Source: Pohlia nutans | Lineage: Eukaryota > Streptophyta > Bryopsida > Bryales > Mniaceae | Direction of reading: 5' to 3' | Length of the DNA stretch: 64,000 nucleotides | NCBI GenBank assembly: GCA_022496805.1 | Contig: CM040087.1 | Coordinates: 7,328,001 to 7,392,000, forward strand | In this document: one piece after another, positions 11,707 through 24,650 of the stretch | Position numbering within the stretch: the first letter of the stretch is position 1 | Layout: every line of letters starts with the position of its first letter | Program-made: the position numbers and the translations under genes | Notes under the pieces: generated by a model | Told to the model about the DNA's origin: nothing | The model's database searches: none | Seen by the model: only the letters and a program-made list of their open reading frames with translations

Positions 11707-13102
11707 TTAAGCTCAAATGCAATAGAACTCATTTTCATGGTCTGAATTTAGTTTAAGCAAAACAAGCAGAAAAATTCAAAATTACACAATGATCCGTTCT
11801 TTTAACTCTTTTTGTAGTTGGAACCTCATGAAAAATCTTAAAATAGCTTGAATGATTTTGAATTTAATTTGAGAGTGTAACATAACCAAGCAAAATCTTT
11901 TATAAAAATAATTGGATGGAAATCATACATGCAACAGTTGGAATTGAATAGTGAATTATATTCATAAGCCAAAATTTTGGCCTCCCAAACGTTTAGGGGT
12001 TAATCAATGTGGCATATTGTGATTTAGAACTTGATGTATGAATAAAGTTATACATTATAAATTTCAGATTCTATTCATCTGGATAGATTTGCGATTGCTA
12101 TCACCATTTTTTTTGTATAAAATTTGAAACTCAAAATTCAAAATTCTTTTGTAATTCAATTACGAATAAGATATTAACAATTTGTAGCCATGAAATCTGT
12201 TATGATTGGTTGAAATGTAATACTCTAATTTTAATGATTTTTGGAGATTTTTTTGGTTGATTAATTTTTCGAGTTGACCTTTTTTTAAGAACACTTTGAC
12301 ATTGAAATCTCCAAAATTTTGGGTGAGTCAGTACTACATGAAATGAGGCTTTAAACTTTCACAGATCATCCCCCTTCTATTTGGATGACACATGCATGAA
12401 GTTAACTTCCCATAAAAAATTCTTGAAAAAATCCACACTATAAAAAGTGTATGATGAGTGAGAAAATTGTGCTTGATTTTGAACATCGTCCATTGTTATT
12501 TTTTGACACAAATGGAATGAATTCAATTGCAAGGAAAAAATTCAGAGTCACCACGCGAAGATGACACAGGGCGGAGGGAGATACATTGTCCACTTTTTGA
12601 ACGGTTGAACGTTTAAGAGTTAGTAACATAAAGGCATTGTGAGTACGGTTATGTCATTCATGACTGAGCAGAAGTGGCTTTAGAATGCCTTGACGTCAGT
12701 GAGGCTCCTGTTTTTAGTTGAAGGCGGCCGGCTGCTGTGACGGATTTGAGTCATGTGACTGAGGCGGCCGGGTGGGAGCCTGGAGGTAGAATCCAGGGAT
12801 GTTTCTGCAATTTTTCAATTTAAAGCAGGTGGCAACATAAGTTAATGTTCTTTAGAGGCCCATTCAAATACATCAATGCTACGTCAGGCAACTTTGATGG
12901 AATCTGTTGTCAATCAAGAAATATATAATATGCAATTAGAAATTACTCTAAACCATGATAAAAAAGAACGCAACGCAAGAAAAGGAGCATCATCAGAAAA
13001 GTTGGGCCAGACTATTTTGCAGCCATTTTGACACCAAAGGATGCATACAAGTCATTTTATTCATACTAGGTTGGTATGGAGGTTGGCACCAAATCATCTT
13101 AA

Positions 13103-13638
13103 CCCCTAATGGTCCTCACTTCTTTTGTAAAAGTCAAAGCACTATAATTTGCATACCTTAAATATCACATTATATGATTTATAAATTTTCATAGATAATC
13201 ATCAACATTATGAAGGTATGACAAAATTTTCAACGTGATTGGAAGATATTTTGAATATTTACAAATTTTATCATGTAAACAAGGTAAAAATTCAAAATAA
13301 ATATATTTTTGTCAAATTTAATATCAAAAATTGTATTGAACGTAGATAAAAGTTATATATACAAGGAGTAAAAAACTGAAGGTGAAGAAATTAAAAGAGA
13401 CCTATGATTGAAGCATCTTTAGAAAGTCCTTTGTATTTTGAACACTCAAAATTCAAATTTCTTGAAGGTGGAGAATCTTCAAATGAAATCTATTCTCCAA
13501 TCCCAACGGTCAAAAGATGTATCATAACTTAACTTAAACATCTAATGAAAACACCAACTACAACAAAGTTAAGACACTTGATTTTTGGGGCCTTTGACCA
13601 AAAATCAAGCATAATATGGTTGATTGGGCACTTAGGGG
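13103..13638. mobile_element. TTAA-flanked (piggyBac-like) element E3
   Basis: A 536-bp element, CCCCTAATGGTCC ... GGGCACTTAGGGG, between TTAA 13099-13102 and 13639-13642. The related sequence at 36703-36732 reads 'ggcaccaaattatcTTAAttgcattt' with nothing inserted, matching both flanks here. That gives a direct empty-site comparison. Confidence 0.85.
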
Positions 13639-14265
13639 TTAATAATTGCATTTTGTCATGTAAACAATACAAATATACAATACATGTATTAATAATTACA
13701 AATTGGCACCATGTTTACATGTCTTGAAGTTCATGATGATGTTTTTACTTGCAGCATTGTAATGCAATTGCACAATGTTTGAATAGTACTTGCAGTAAGA
13801 AAAGACAAGGGTTTGAATATTTTTTTTGGTTTCTCGGTCTTACCTTCTTCCATTTCAGGAAAGCACATGCAAGTGCGTCAGGGGCTTGGTGTAAATGGGT
13901 CATTAGAGGCCCATTGTTGGACCTTAAAATCTCGAGCGTCTGTTAGGGGATCAGAGGAATTGCAAAGCACTTTCTCTAACTTTAGATAGGCCAAGCAAAC
14001 GAGGGTTAGAGAGTTGAATAATTTATTCGTAGTTTTTCTACATTGTATTGTAAGGGGTGTGGTTCAACAAGGACTTAATCCTTTACAGGCCACGCAACTA
14101 CATTATTAAATAAAATTAACTTGTTCATTTTGGTAAAATTGGAATAATACATATTTTAGTGGCTTTTAGTGAAATTCTTTTGAAAGGGTGATCCGTATAT
14201 CTTTTGTCCATTTAATAAAAGCAAACACACTTAGAGGTTGAAGGTCATGGGAATGGGGATACTAA

Positions 14266-14402
14266 GGGCCACTCCACAATATGGCTGAAAGTTGAAAGTC
14301 CGTCAAATTCTACCAATCGAATTGCAAACTGACAACTTTCTTGCAATCTGATTGGTGAAATTTGACGGACTCTCAACTTTCAAGCATAGTGGGAAGCAGC
14401 CC
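14266..14402. mobile_element. Tourist-like foldback MITE, duplicated copy
   Basis: The same element as 6451-6587, carried along in the segmental duplication. The right TAA has decayed to TCA. Confidence 0.75.
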
Positions 14403-14438
14403 TCAGCCATATTATAGCAATAAGTAAGATTACTTCAC

Positions 14439-14560
14439 CTGAAAGTCTGGAGCTGAAATAGAACCCCTACATACATGAGAAGTAGAGCTCCCAAAAATGT
14501 CCACCCTTGGAAAGGGGTCACTATACCAGTTACAAGTGACTACGTCTTGCATCTCTCCAC
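14439..14560 (-). pseudogene. Dead copy of COQ2 exon 3
   Basis: A 122-bp copy of the exon at 6624-6745, with both splice sites kept (TGCAG|GTGGAG and TTTCAG|GTGAAG). A TAG at 14540-14542 interrupts the reading frame after VERCKT. It has no neighbouring exons and cannot make protein. If spliced into a transcript it would truncate it. Confidence 0.85.
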
Positions 14561-15115
14561 CTGCACAAAACATGAATATTATATTGGAAACTTTTTCCAT
14601 ATTTAGTCAAAATTTCCATTTTTCTTTTAGAGTTTTAGTGTAGAAATCCCACCACAGTTTGATTTGTGGAGACAAGGAGAAAGAAACAAGTTGAAACAAA
14701 TTTGATAAGACCACCCAAAAATGTTCCAAAGTGATCTTAATGTTGTTAGTCATCCTGCTGCTCAAGTGTTGGCATTAAGTCAGTATAGTATCTTCTTTTA
14801 TTTCATTAAATGTTTGGATCTTTGAGATCTTGTTGACCTTCCCCTCCCTGTTGCCATTACATCCGCCATCCTATAAAACAAACTAGCTATTGATTTTGCA
14901 TGGATAATGATGTCCGATATTCTGCACATTCTCCTCAAGCACAAGGCAAAGCTAGTGAATGTTATGTTTCTTAGAGCATACCCAACAACAACAATTTCCT
15001 TAATCAAACGTCAAGACAAAGGGCAGTTTCTCCCTTGTTCACCTCAACAACAGTGACGCCAACCCCAAGATGATGCTCAACGCCATTAAATTTAATTTCT
15101 TTACGCCAAATTAAT

Positions 15116-16089
15116 ACCGTATGTGGAAGACAAGGATGGCACTTTCATGTCAAATAATTAATAAGAGTTAAAACAGTGGTGGTCGGCACTTTCAAAAGTA
15201 ATTATTAAAATTTTATCTATTAATAGCCAACATTAATTTTTTTCGGCGGCTAATTTATTATTGTTATTATTATTTTTTCCTATGATTTTCATTGAGTGTG
15301 ATGTTTTCATCCAATTTCAGTGACAATGGTCTAAGTTAGAATTATGATTTCAATGAGCACTCGCTTTTCTCTTGATGTAGAGTTTGTTTTATTTATTTTT
15401 ACTTTTTGTTGACTTTCAATTTTTTTATTTCGACAAAATACTAAAGCAAAACTTAACCCCTAAATGACAGAGGGGGTAAGGGCAAAACCTAAATGTGTTA
15501 TAAAATGTTGCTTCTACAAGTTTGATGAAGTTTGGTCCAAAAGAGAAAATGAGAATCACGATGTTTAGTAATTATCCGTACAATCAAACTTTCAAAAAAT
15601 GTTTTAGATACTCATCAAACAAATTTAGAAGCATTTATTGTTGAATATTCACCAAAATTACATTTTTTTTTTTAGAATTTGAAATTTGGTATGATTGGTT
15701 GAAACTAGACATTATATTCTAAATTTAGAAAAAGATTTTTTTTTAAAGAGGGATCATCATTACTTTCCCAAAATAGTAAGTTTTGTAACACTAGGACAAT
15801 GTTGAGGTCTTTGTCTTTGAAAAATTCTCCTTGATGGAGTTTAACTCGGATTGACATGATTCAAATTGGATTGGAAAGTAGACTTGATTTTTTATTTGAA
15901 AATATTTTTTATTTTTTAAAAATGTTTTATTTTCATCTCGGGCAGCCCCTAAAAAAAGGGCAGCTCACGACCATAAAATGGTCTTTCGGTCACTTAGGGG
16001 TTAAGAGAAGTATTCAATAAATTCATTTTATTTTTGACATTTTTCTGGGGAATTATTTTCTGCCGACCCTGCCTTCCACATACGGTACT
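15116..16089. mobile_element. DNA element M1, TACCGTATGTGGAAG ends, with nested E5
   Basis: The left end is TACCGTATGTGGAAGACAAGG and the right end CCCTGCCTTCCACATACGGTA. The inverted copy near 57910-57925 reads straight across the insertion point, giving an empty site. The family is shared with M2 (29033-29374). Carries the TTAA element 15457-16000. Superfamily not identified. Confidence 0.7.
15457..16000. mobile_element. TTAA-flanked (piggyBac-like) element E5
   Basis: A 544-bp element, CCCCTAAATGACAG ... TTTCGGTCACTTAGGGG, between TTAA 15453-15456 and 16001-16004. It has a subterminal hairpin CGACCATaaaATGGTC. It is alignable to E2 in opposite orientation (shared 'caagtctactttccaa' and 'cctcaacattgtc' stretches). 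Confidence 0.85.
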
Positions 16090-16795
16090 GTCTTGACGGG
16101 AGATTTTTTTCTTGCACTAAACTTAATTAAGAGTTGTGGGAGATTTAGTAGCCAACACTTGACTGACAACATGATGGGGCGCAATTTACAATGCTCTGAC
16201 CACTGTTCGGGATACTTTAGCCAACCTGTCAGTTTCCTTTATTTTATCAAATCAATTGGATTTTAAAGAATATATCATGTATGTTTCTTTTATGATTACT
16301 AAATATATCTAATTTTTAGTCATTTAATCCAATTTTTTGCCTCTACTCTTGAGATGCAACCAGTTATTTTGGAAAATCAACCGGCTTACCTGCAACTAAC
16401 CGCCGGTTCTTCCCAGACAGTGGCTCTGACAACATGGAACAAGGTGTTGACTACAACATACATATCCTCCCCTATGCTCATGTTCCCCCAATTTAAAATG
16501 ACATACCCATGAATTCATCAAAACTGCTGGGCTTGCTCTTAGTTGTGAACAGATTCCCTCAAAGTTACCTGAAGCAGGCATGCATGCGGCAGCATTGGCC
16601 TACGCGAATGGCCACCAGTGACTGTATGACCTCACTGGCTGGAAAGGTAGTGAGTCCACCAAAAGCAGCTGTAACTTACTCAGTCAAATCCCTCAGCCAG
16701 CCTCCCTCACGCCAGCCCAGCGTCCAAAGTCCCTTGTGCATAGTCATGTATCACATAAAGCATACTCAGAATGCCATAGATTTCTTTGTTTATTA

Positions 16796-17258
<463 letters not shown>

Positions 17259-17827
17259 TAGTATATTACGATTTCTTAATCACATTCCACGTTGATTAAC
17301 TATTGAAGTAATTAAACCTTGAAAGGTCAAAGGAAGTTCCCAGAACATGCCTGCTCTGTTCATCAATCTTCACAGATTTTCGTGCAACATTTTTGGAGCT
17401 GCACGTCGGTCCCTTGTTGACGGGAGAGGAACAATTAGAGGAATAACTCAAGATTTCATAATCAATGCCTCAATGCCTCTTTGCTGAGGCTTCTACAGTG
17501 TTGGTATTTTAATTGGAAAAAAACGGATTTCATTAGTTTGAATACCGTTCGGAAGCTCTAATAATGATAAACCACCAAACTTTTTCATACCTTTTAACTG
17601 TTTGGAGTGAACAAATAAGAATATATTAAAACATAATTCATGATAGATTTTTCCAAATCAAGGTGACTTTAAGAATTATTCTAATGTCAAGAGTGATATC
17701 AACGTGAGTTTCGTGAATGAAACTGTCAAGTACAATTTTAAACTAAATAGATTTTAATTAACAAAAAAACTCTTGGTTTCTTATTGCTATTTTGAACCAT
17801 TCCAAAGTTGGTGAATGCTATTGCTCA

Positions 17828-19146
17828 GGGGGTCTTTACACTAGTGACCAAGGGCCGTGGCCAAGGGAAATCTTGCACTATGATTGGAGGATAAGAGCCG
17901 ACCGGTCCAAGTACACTTTACACTAGCCAAAAAAGGAGGAAGTGACCAAGACTAAAAATGGATGAGAAAATGACATGGAATCCTACATGTCCAGAAATGG
18001 ATAAGGATTCGTGGTCACCCGGATAATGCGGCGAGACCACCAAAATAGGTTCTCTCGCCGCAAAATCCGGGTGACCAAGAGCTGAAAAAACCCTAAACCA
18101 ATGGATTTTTTTTAATTTTTGGCAGTTTTCTATTTTAATTTTAAAAAAGTTTGGCTTAAATCCTATTTGAGTTTCTATCATGTACAACTCTCTTGCATTG
18201 TATGACAAGTAAGTAGTGAGTGAAGAGAGAAGAATGCTTTGTGCTTTATGCAAGTGGAGTGGAGTTGTGTCCAACAATGCATATGGGATATGTAAACTTT
18301 GAATTGAAGCACCTAGTTAGTCTTCATTTTTATAACACGCATAACTTTTGCATAGAGTCTTCAAATGACATAAAATTTGTCGGAGATGAAAGATTACTTG
18401 ATTTCTAAACTTTTCTCAGACCAACAAAATTCCAAAAAAGTTGATCTTCTATGCACAAATGAGCTCCAAAAAACTGTTATGAACGCATTTTAATTTTTTG
18501 ATCTTTACACGGCTGCAATGTTTTGTCCATATCTTTTGCATTAAGACGTATTTTGACACAAAAATTGTTGGAGGTGGAAGAAGGATTGATTTATCAACTT
18601 TTGTTAGTTTGACAAATTTCTATTAAACTTCATCTTCTATGCTCAATTGGACTCCAAAAATCTGTGTACAACACATTTGAAAAGCCTCACCTAGAGTCTT
18701 GCTACTTCTTAACCCATATTCTTTGTGGACTAATGTAAGTGAGCTTGATTACAAAATGAACACCTTCTTTCCTCTAGAATTCACAAAAGCTTCCATTGAA
18801 AGTAAAATTCTTGTGAGAAGTAAAAATTTCTTACTTTTCGGCAATTTTGAAAAATAACCAATATTATATTCGGCAAAAAATGCCAATAATATTCCAAAAT
18901 TTTAGGCATCTATTTTTAGAATTATTTTGTGCCGAACCTGTTGTTAAACTATGGTAATTTTGTTTCGCCTCACTAAAAAAATACATTAAAAAATTCAGCC
19001 CACCTTCCCTTTGGTCCAAGTTCACTTTACACTATTGTTGATGACCAATGGATGGGAAAGTTGGCTCTTGGTCATGGCTCTTGACCAAGGGCCGTGGCCA
19101 AGAGAATTATCCATCCCGGCTCTTGGTCACTAGTGTAAAGACCCCC
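17828..19146. mobile_element. 1.3-kb TIR element, GGGGGTCTTTACACTAGTG ends, TCA duplication
   Basis: It has a 25-bp inverted repeat beginning GGGGGTCTTTACACTAGTG at both ends, flanked by TCA at 17825-17827 and 19147-19149. Subterminal copies of 'gaccaagggccgtggccaag' occur near both ends. No transposase-like reading frame is visible, so it is non-autonomous. A 3-bp duplication fits PIF/Harbinger or CACTA-like elements; the family is not recognised. Confidence 0.8.
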
Positions 19147-19413
19147 TCACATGTATAGGACAAAGTTAGTGAGACAGTGCTTTTGGACATATAGGACAAG
19201 ATTTCCTCAATTTCAATCAATGAAACGCGACAAGTTTGATTGAAATAGTGTTTCCTGCGACCACCTCTAACACCAAGTGCACACATACAATAATAATAAT
19301 AATTTAAATAAACAACTGAAATTTCATATCACACAGCCAGCGAGGTACAGTAGCTGCCTGACAAGGTGATGTAACCAGCAGTCAAAAATTCCCATTGATA
19401 TAAGCATGACTAG

Positions 19414-19993
19414 CCCCTAAACGTACCAGGGTGTCCCTGGAATTGACAATTTGAGAAAAAGCATTATAAACTACTATTTAGAAGAATATTCTGGAATTGA
19501 TATACAAATGAAAGTTCTAGATTTTGAATTTTAGATTCCATCCGTACGGTTCCATTCACTAATACAATCACCAATATTTAATTATAAAATTTGAAAGTTA
19601 AAATTAAAAATTCCTTGTAAATTCGATTACAAACTAAATTTCAATATTTTTTGAGTAAAATTTGTTGGAATGAGTTTGAAATGAGATACTCTTAAACGTG
19701 GTGATGCTTTGAAATTTTTGTGTTTCTTAAATTTATGACCTCATTTTTCACGATTCCACTTTGAACTAAAGTCAATGCAATTTTGGCTCGGTCAACGACT
19801 TGACATACTTCTACATTTGTAATTTTAGAAAAATATGTACTCTAGTATGACTAAATCCAGCCATTAGATAGGACAACAACTTGGTGAAGAATCTCCAAAA
19901 AATTGGATGAGTTTCATCCAAGCATTGATGAGAACGTGCGAAGGCTTTGAATCCGTTCGTGATCCAGTTTCTGGACGCTGGGACGTTTAGGGG
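19414..19993. mobile_element. Element E6 of the TTAA family, but flanked by CTAG
   Basis: A 580-bp element, CCCCTAAACGTACC ... GGGACGTTTAGGGG, flanked by CTAG at 19410-19413 and 19994-19997 instead of TTAA. The right 40 bp nearly match those of E7 (46223-46262), including the small hairpin CCAGtttCTGG. Confidence 0.8.
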
Positions 19994-20015
19994 CTAGACT
20001 ATGCGTTATAACCGT

Positions 20016-20165
20016 AGGGAATGTATCGGTTTTTCACTTGTTATAAATGAAAAAGGAATGAAACCATGGTGTGCATATGGGCTTTGAGTGGTTATGGTCA
20101 CAAGAAGACAGAAATATAAGCATAATATTCAGCCACTTTTCATTGTTCCCACGGAATGGGGAATG
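20016..20165 (+). repeat. Dispersed ~155-bp repeat, copy 2
   Basis: Same sequence family as 9149-9310. Ends 19 bp before the copia 5' LTR. Confidence 0.65.
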
Positions 20166-20184
20166 AAAAATGATAGGTCTTTTG

Positions 20185-20334
20185 TGTTGGCTTTAGGGTG
20201 CTCTCAGGATGAGTTTCATTCATCCAAGTACATACTCCTTCATCCGAGTATCTCTCCACTCTGTATATATGTTCTTCTTTGTTTATTAATTCACTCTCTG
20301 AAGTTTCAGTCTCTAGGTTGAGCACCTGTCAACA
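20185..20334 (+). repeat. Copia 5' LTR (150 bp)
   Basis: Begins TGTTGGCTTTAGGG and ends CACCTGTCAACA. It contains a TATA-like 'tgtatatatg' at about 20264. It is very short for a copia LTR. Confidence 0.9.
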
Positions 20335-20349
20335 TGGTTTCAGAGCTGC
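20335..20349 (+). other. Primer binding site (initiator tRNA-Met type)
   Basis: TGGTTTCAGAGCTGC directly follows the 5' LTR. It differs slightly from the usual plant TGGTATCAGAGC. Confidence 0.85.
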
Positions 20350-20516
20350 GAGGATACTGTTAGGCACTATTAGTAGTGCGTTGTAGTAGTCGTATTAGTA
20401 GTACGTTGTAGTAGTAAGCTATGCTCTTACATTAGTTGGTTTATACTAAGTGAGCTCTGCTCCTTATTGTCTGCGCAACTAGTATTAAAAGATAGAGAGA
20501 GAGAGAGTCAATCATT

Positions 20517-21497
20517 ATGGCAAAACAGGGTAGTCATGGTAGTATGTCTCTGGGTGATGCCAACAAACTCGGTGGCTTAGACAACTATTACATATGGCAG
20601 CTTAAGATGATAGCTATATTTCGTAGAGAGAACATCTGGGATCTGACTGAGAATCTTGTTCAACCTCAAAATTTCCCAGTAGTAATCCAAAGCACTCAAT
20701 ATACAGAACAATCACTGAAGAAGGCAAAGAATCTTGCCTTATCTGCATTACAGTTGTCAGTTTTTGACTCCCTTTTTGGTTTTGTTGCCAATTTTTCAGA
20801 TCCAGCACTTGCCTGGGCAGGTTTGCGCAACAGATTTGCATCAGGAAATCAATCTTAGAAGTTATTGCTAGGCAGTCAACTTCACTCACTAAAGATGACT
20901 AAAGGGAGCTCTATGGAAGCCTACGTCAACAAAGCAACGGACATTTGAAACAAGCTTCTTTCCATAGGAGAACAAGTCCAAGACAACACCATTTGTCAAC
21001 TTCTTCTTAATGGGCTACCAAGGAGCTATGAAGGAATGGTCATCACCCTTTCGAATCTAGACACTGTTCTCACCTTTGATCAACTCACCACAAAGCTACT
21101 GAGTGAAGCAGCAAGACAAGCTCAACGGACTACACAACTTGGTGATGAAGAAGCTCTTGCAGCATACTTTAACCGTGGCCAGTCCTCAAGAGGAGCTCAA
21201 TCAAATTTCACTGCACCACAGCTGCGTGGCCAGTTTCCAAGAGGTAGTGCTTACAGAGGGCGTGGTTTCTTCCGTGGAAATCAATTTCTGAGAGGCAGAG
21301 GCTTCGGACGCAGTCAGCCAAGGAGTCAATCGTTGATTTGTTACAACTGTGGGCAACCCGGTCACATAGCTGCGCATGTTTTTAGCCAGCCCCTGGTACA
21401 GGCAGGCAGAGGTCAGATTTATCGTAACACTTATGCAAATTCACTGCACAACCTTGAAGTAGCCTTGTCAGAGCTTTCTAGTCAGCTTCATATATAA
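20517..21497 (+). pseudogene. Copia gag, broken
   Basis: Begins MAKQGSHGSMSLGDANKLGG with the copia gag pattern (NYYIWQLKM). It is interrupted by TAG at 20856-20858 and a second stop near 20946, then continues (NTICQLLLNGLPRSYEG) to an Arg/Gly-rich tail. The zinc knuckle CYNCGQPGHIAAHV has Val where the last Cys of CX2CX4HX4C belongs. The frame changes before the protease. Confidence 0.85.
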
Positions 21498-21513
21498 CCC
21501 CCAGCCCTGGTAC

Positions 21514-24500
21514 ATGGATAGTGGAGCTACCACTCATGTAACATGCTCACATGCAAATATCAGGGAGTTCGGAGAGGAAAGCTCCAGTAGCAACATTCGC
21601 ACTGCAGGAGGCGAAACCCATGTAGTTGACGGGGTTGGACGTGCAACTGTACCCACTGACTTTGGTGAAATAAACATGCAAAATGTTTTGTATGTGCCTA
21701 GTCTCAAAAAGAGTCTTATCTCAGTAGGTCAAATTGCAGATTTGGGAAACTTAGTCATCTTCTCTAGTTCTTGCTGTTGGGTCCTAGATAATAATGGCAG
21801 TAAATCTGTTATAGCTATTGGATACAGAGACCCAGTTAATGGTCTTTACCGGTTTGGAAAAGAAACCCAGATAAATAGTATTGATAGGATTCAAAGCAGT
21901 GACCTATGGCACCGTCGATACGGGCATCTTAGCCACTATGGACTCACTCACCTCATAAAAAATCATCGTGTTGTAGGCTTGCCAAATATAGATCACCTTC
22001 ACTCCGTTTGTCAATGTTGCCTAGCTGGAAGGCAACATAGAGAGAGAGCACCACGATAGTCACAAACTAGAGCCTCAGGACCAGCCGACTTAATCCACTC
22101 AGACCTAGTTGGACCCCTACCAACTAGATCCCTAGGTGGGTCTCGCTATTTCATAGTATTTGTTGATGATTTCTCCAGAAAAAGCTGGATATATTTCTTG
22201 AGTAGTAAAGACCAAGCCTTCTCCAAGTTTAGAATCTTCAAAGAGTTGATCGAGCGAGAAACCAGCAAAAAATCAAGATATTAAGAACAGATCGTGGAGG
22301 CGAGTTTACCTCGAACGAATTCAATGCGTACTGTCAAAATCATGGCATTCGGCGGCATCTGACTCAAGCTTTAACACCTTCACAAAATGGAGTGGCTGAG
22401 AGAAGAAATAGGACTGTGGTGGAAAGAGCAAGATCACTAGTGGACGACACCAATTTGCCCGGCTATTTGTAGACGGAGGCGGTGGCAACAGCTAACTATC
22501 TAGTGAATCGCAGTCCCACAAGATCAAACTTTGGAGTCACTCCTGAATAAAAATACTTAGGTACAAAGCCTCATGTTCACCATCTCCGAATATTTGGTTG
22601 TTTGGCTTATCTGCATGTTCCTAAAGAGCAACGACGGAAATTAGAAAGTAAAACAAAAAGGTGCCTATTCTTGGGATATGCCGAACAAAGCAAAGTGTAT
22701 AGGGTGTTTGATCCTGAAAAGAGAAAGGTTATACTTAGCAAGGATATTATCTGTGATGAAGCAAAAGTAGGCTATCAACACCTTTTGACCTCTATTCCAG
22801 TGCCAGAGGACATCTTTCCTCCACTTGCTCCAAATTTAGAAGCTCTTGACAAGACCCAGCCTCCTTTACCCATAAATCTACGTGACCAACCAACAGAGTC
22901 ATCACCTGAAAATAGCATCCTTCCTAGGTCACCGTCACCAGAACCTCTACAAAGGACACAGCTAGAAAATGCTAATCCCACACCTTTAGTGCCCAAAGAA
23001 TCCCTTGAACCAGCTGGACCTAGATACCCTAGAAGGCACAGATCACCGTCAAAGAGACTTAAGGATTACTTTTGGACTCTTTCATCTGAACTTACAGAAA
23101 AACCTAGATCCTATCATAAAGCTAACACTGATGAACGTTGGACAAAAGCTATACAACAAGAAATTGATTCCATCAAGAAAAACCACACTTGGGATGTAGT
23201 TGACAGACCGATCAACAAAACTCCTATTACTGGAAAATGGATCTTCAAAACCAAAAAGGGACTTTTAGGAAAGATAGAAAAATTAAAAGCTCGTATAGTC
23301 GCTCAAGGTTTTCAGCAGACTCTAGGAATTGACTACTTTGATACCTTTGCGCCTATTGTTCGTTGGTCAACCATTAGGGCTATTCTAGCTATAGCAGCAA
23401 AGAGAAAATGGAAGGTCAGACAAATGGATGTTAAGACTGCCTTTTTGAATGGCCATCTATCGGAAGAAGTTTACATGGAAATTCCAGATGGCTTTGACGG
23501 TGCTGGAGATCCGACGAAAGTATGCAAGCTAAACAAGGCGCTATATGGATTAAAGCAAGCACCCAAGGTTTGGTAATCTAGAATTGACTCATGGCTTACA
23601 CAACAGGGTATGAAGAAAAGTACGGCTGATCCCAACATGTACTGCAGAGAAATTGATGGGAAACACACAGTCGTTCTTCTATATGTGGACGATCTTCTTA
23701 TTACAGGAGACAACGAAAAGGAGATCAAGAAAATACAAGCAGCACTCACAAAGAACTTTGAAATGACAAACCTTGGCCTAGCAAAACTATACCTGGGAGT
23801 TGAGTTTGAGTACACTCCATCAGGCATCTGGTTACATCAAAGAGCCTATATTAGAAAACTACTGAAGCAATATGGCATGACTAATAGTGCCCCCTGTAAA
23901 CTACCTATGGATCCTGGACTTCAGCTACAGAGGGAAATGAGAACAAAACAAGTAAATGCAGAAATGTATCGCTCTCTGGTGGGCAGTTTCATATACATTA
24001 CAAATACCCGCCCTGATATTAGCTATGCAGTTAGCAGTGTGAGTAGATACATGAGCAAACCTGAGGAGGCACATCTTCAAGCAGCAAAACAGATATTGAA
24101 GTATTTAAAAGGGACAGCTGAGTATGCATTGCATCTATCAACACAAGGTGATGAGATTTACTTCACCTTTGGGGACGCTGATTGGGGTCGTGACTTGGAC
24201 ACTCGACGATCAACATCAGGAATCGTATACAAATTTGGAGAATCAACAATACATTGGAGTAGCAAACTACAAGATGTTTTCTCTCTCTCCACAACTGAGG
24301 CGGAGTATCGTGTCTTATCTGATGCTGTTGCTGGAATCCTGCATCTGCAAAAGCTTTTTGAAGAATTGAAAGTAAGCAACCTAAAACCTACCACACTCTA
24401 TAGTGACAATCAATCTTGCATTAGACTTGTAGACAACCCTATTCTCCATGAGAAAACCAAACATATAGATATAAGAGCCCATTTTATTAGAGAAAAAGTA

Positions 24501-24650
24501 CTAACAGGGGAAGTAGAAGAAGACTACATACCAACTTCAACTCAACAAGCTGATTTTCTGACTAAACCAGTAGCTTACACCGGTTATGCTATCAACCGAG
24601 AAGCCTTAGGTATAAAACCATTACCCAATATACTATCGTGCAAAGCCTGA
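21514..24650 (+). pseudogene. Copia pol (protease, integrase, RT, RNase H), broken
   Basis: The protease motif is MDSGATTHV. The integrase HHCC finger (LWHRRYGHLSH ... CQCC) ends at a TAG at 22057-22059, and the integrase core follows with a frame change near 22265 and stops near 22470 and 22550. Reverse transcriptase starts around 23140 (ARIVAQGFQQ, DVKTAFLNG), is cut by a TAA right after QAPKVW (about 23575), then continues with LLYVDDLLITG. RNase H follows (FGDADWGRDLDTRRSTSG, STTEAEY, TKHIDI). The order integrase before reverse transcriptase marks Ty1/copia. It overlaps the 3' end of the antisense gene by 18 bp. Confidence 0.93.

Larger units (their letters stand above)
10090..14740. repeat. 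Decayed colinear duplicate of the COQ2 3' region
   Basis: Contains, in order, matches to 1-2190, 2755-2890 and 6286-6890. The parts of the source that hold COQ2 exons 4, 5 and 6 are absent. The copy is expanded by TTAA-type elements (10329, 11184, 13103) and a hAT-type MITE (10347). It lies just upstream of the COQ2 start, in the same orientation, as expected of an old tandem duplication. Confidence 0.7.
14950..16560. repeat. Inverted-repeat partner of 57640-58060
   Basis: Segments at 14950-15115 and 16090-16540 match the minus strand of 57640-58060. Shared landmarks are the 'acaacatacatatcctcccc' region and the 'aacaacaacaatttcctt' region. The material between them here (15116-16089) is an insertion missing from the other copy. 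Confidence 0.7.
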
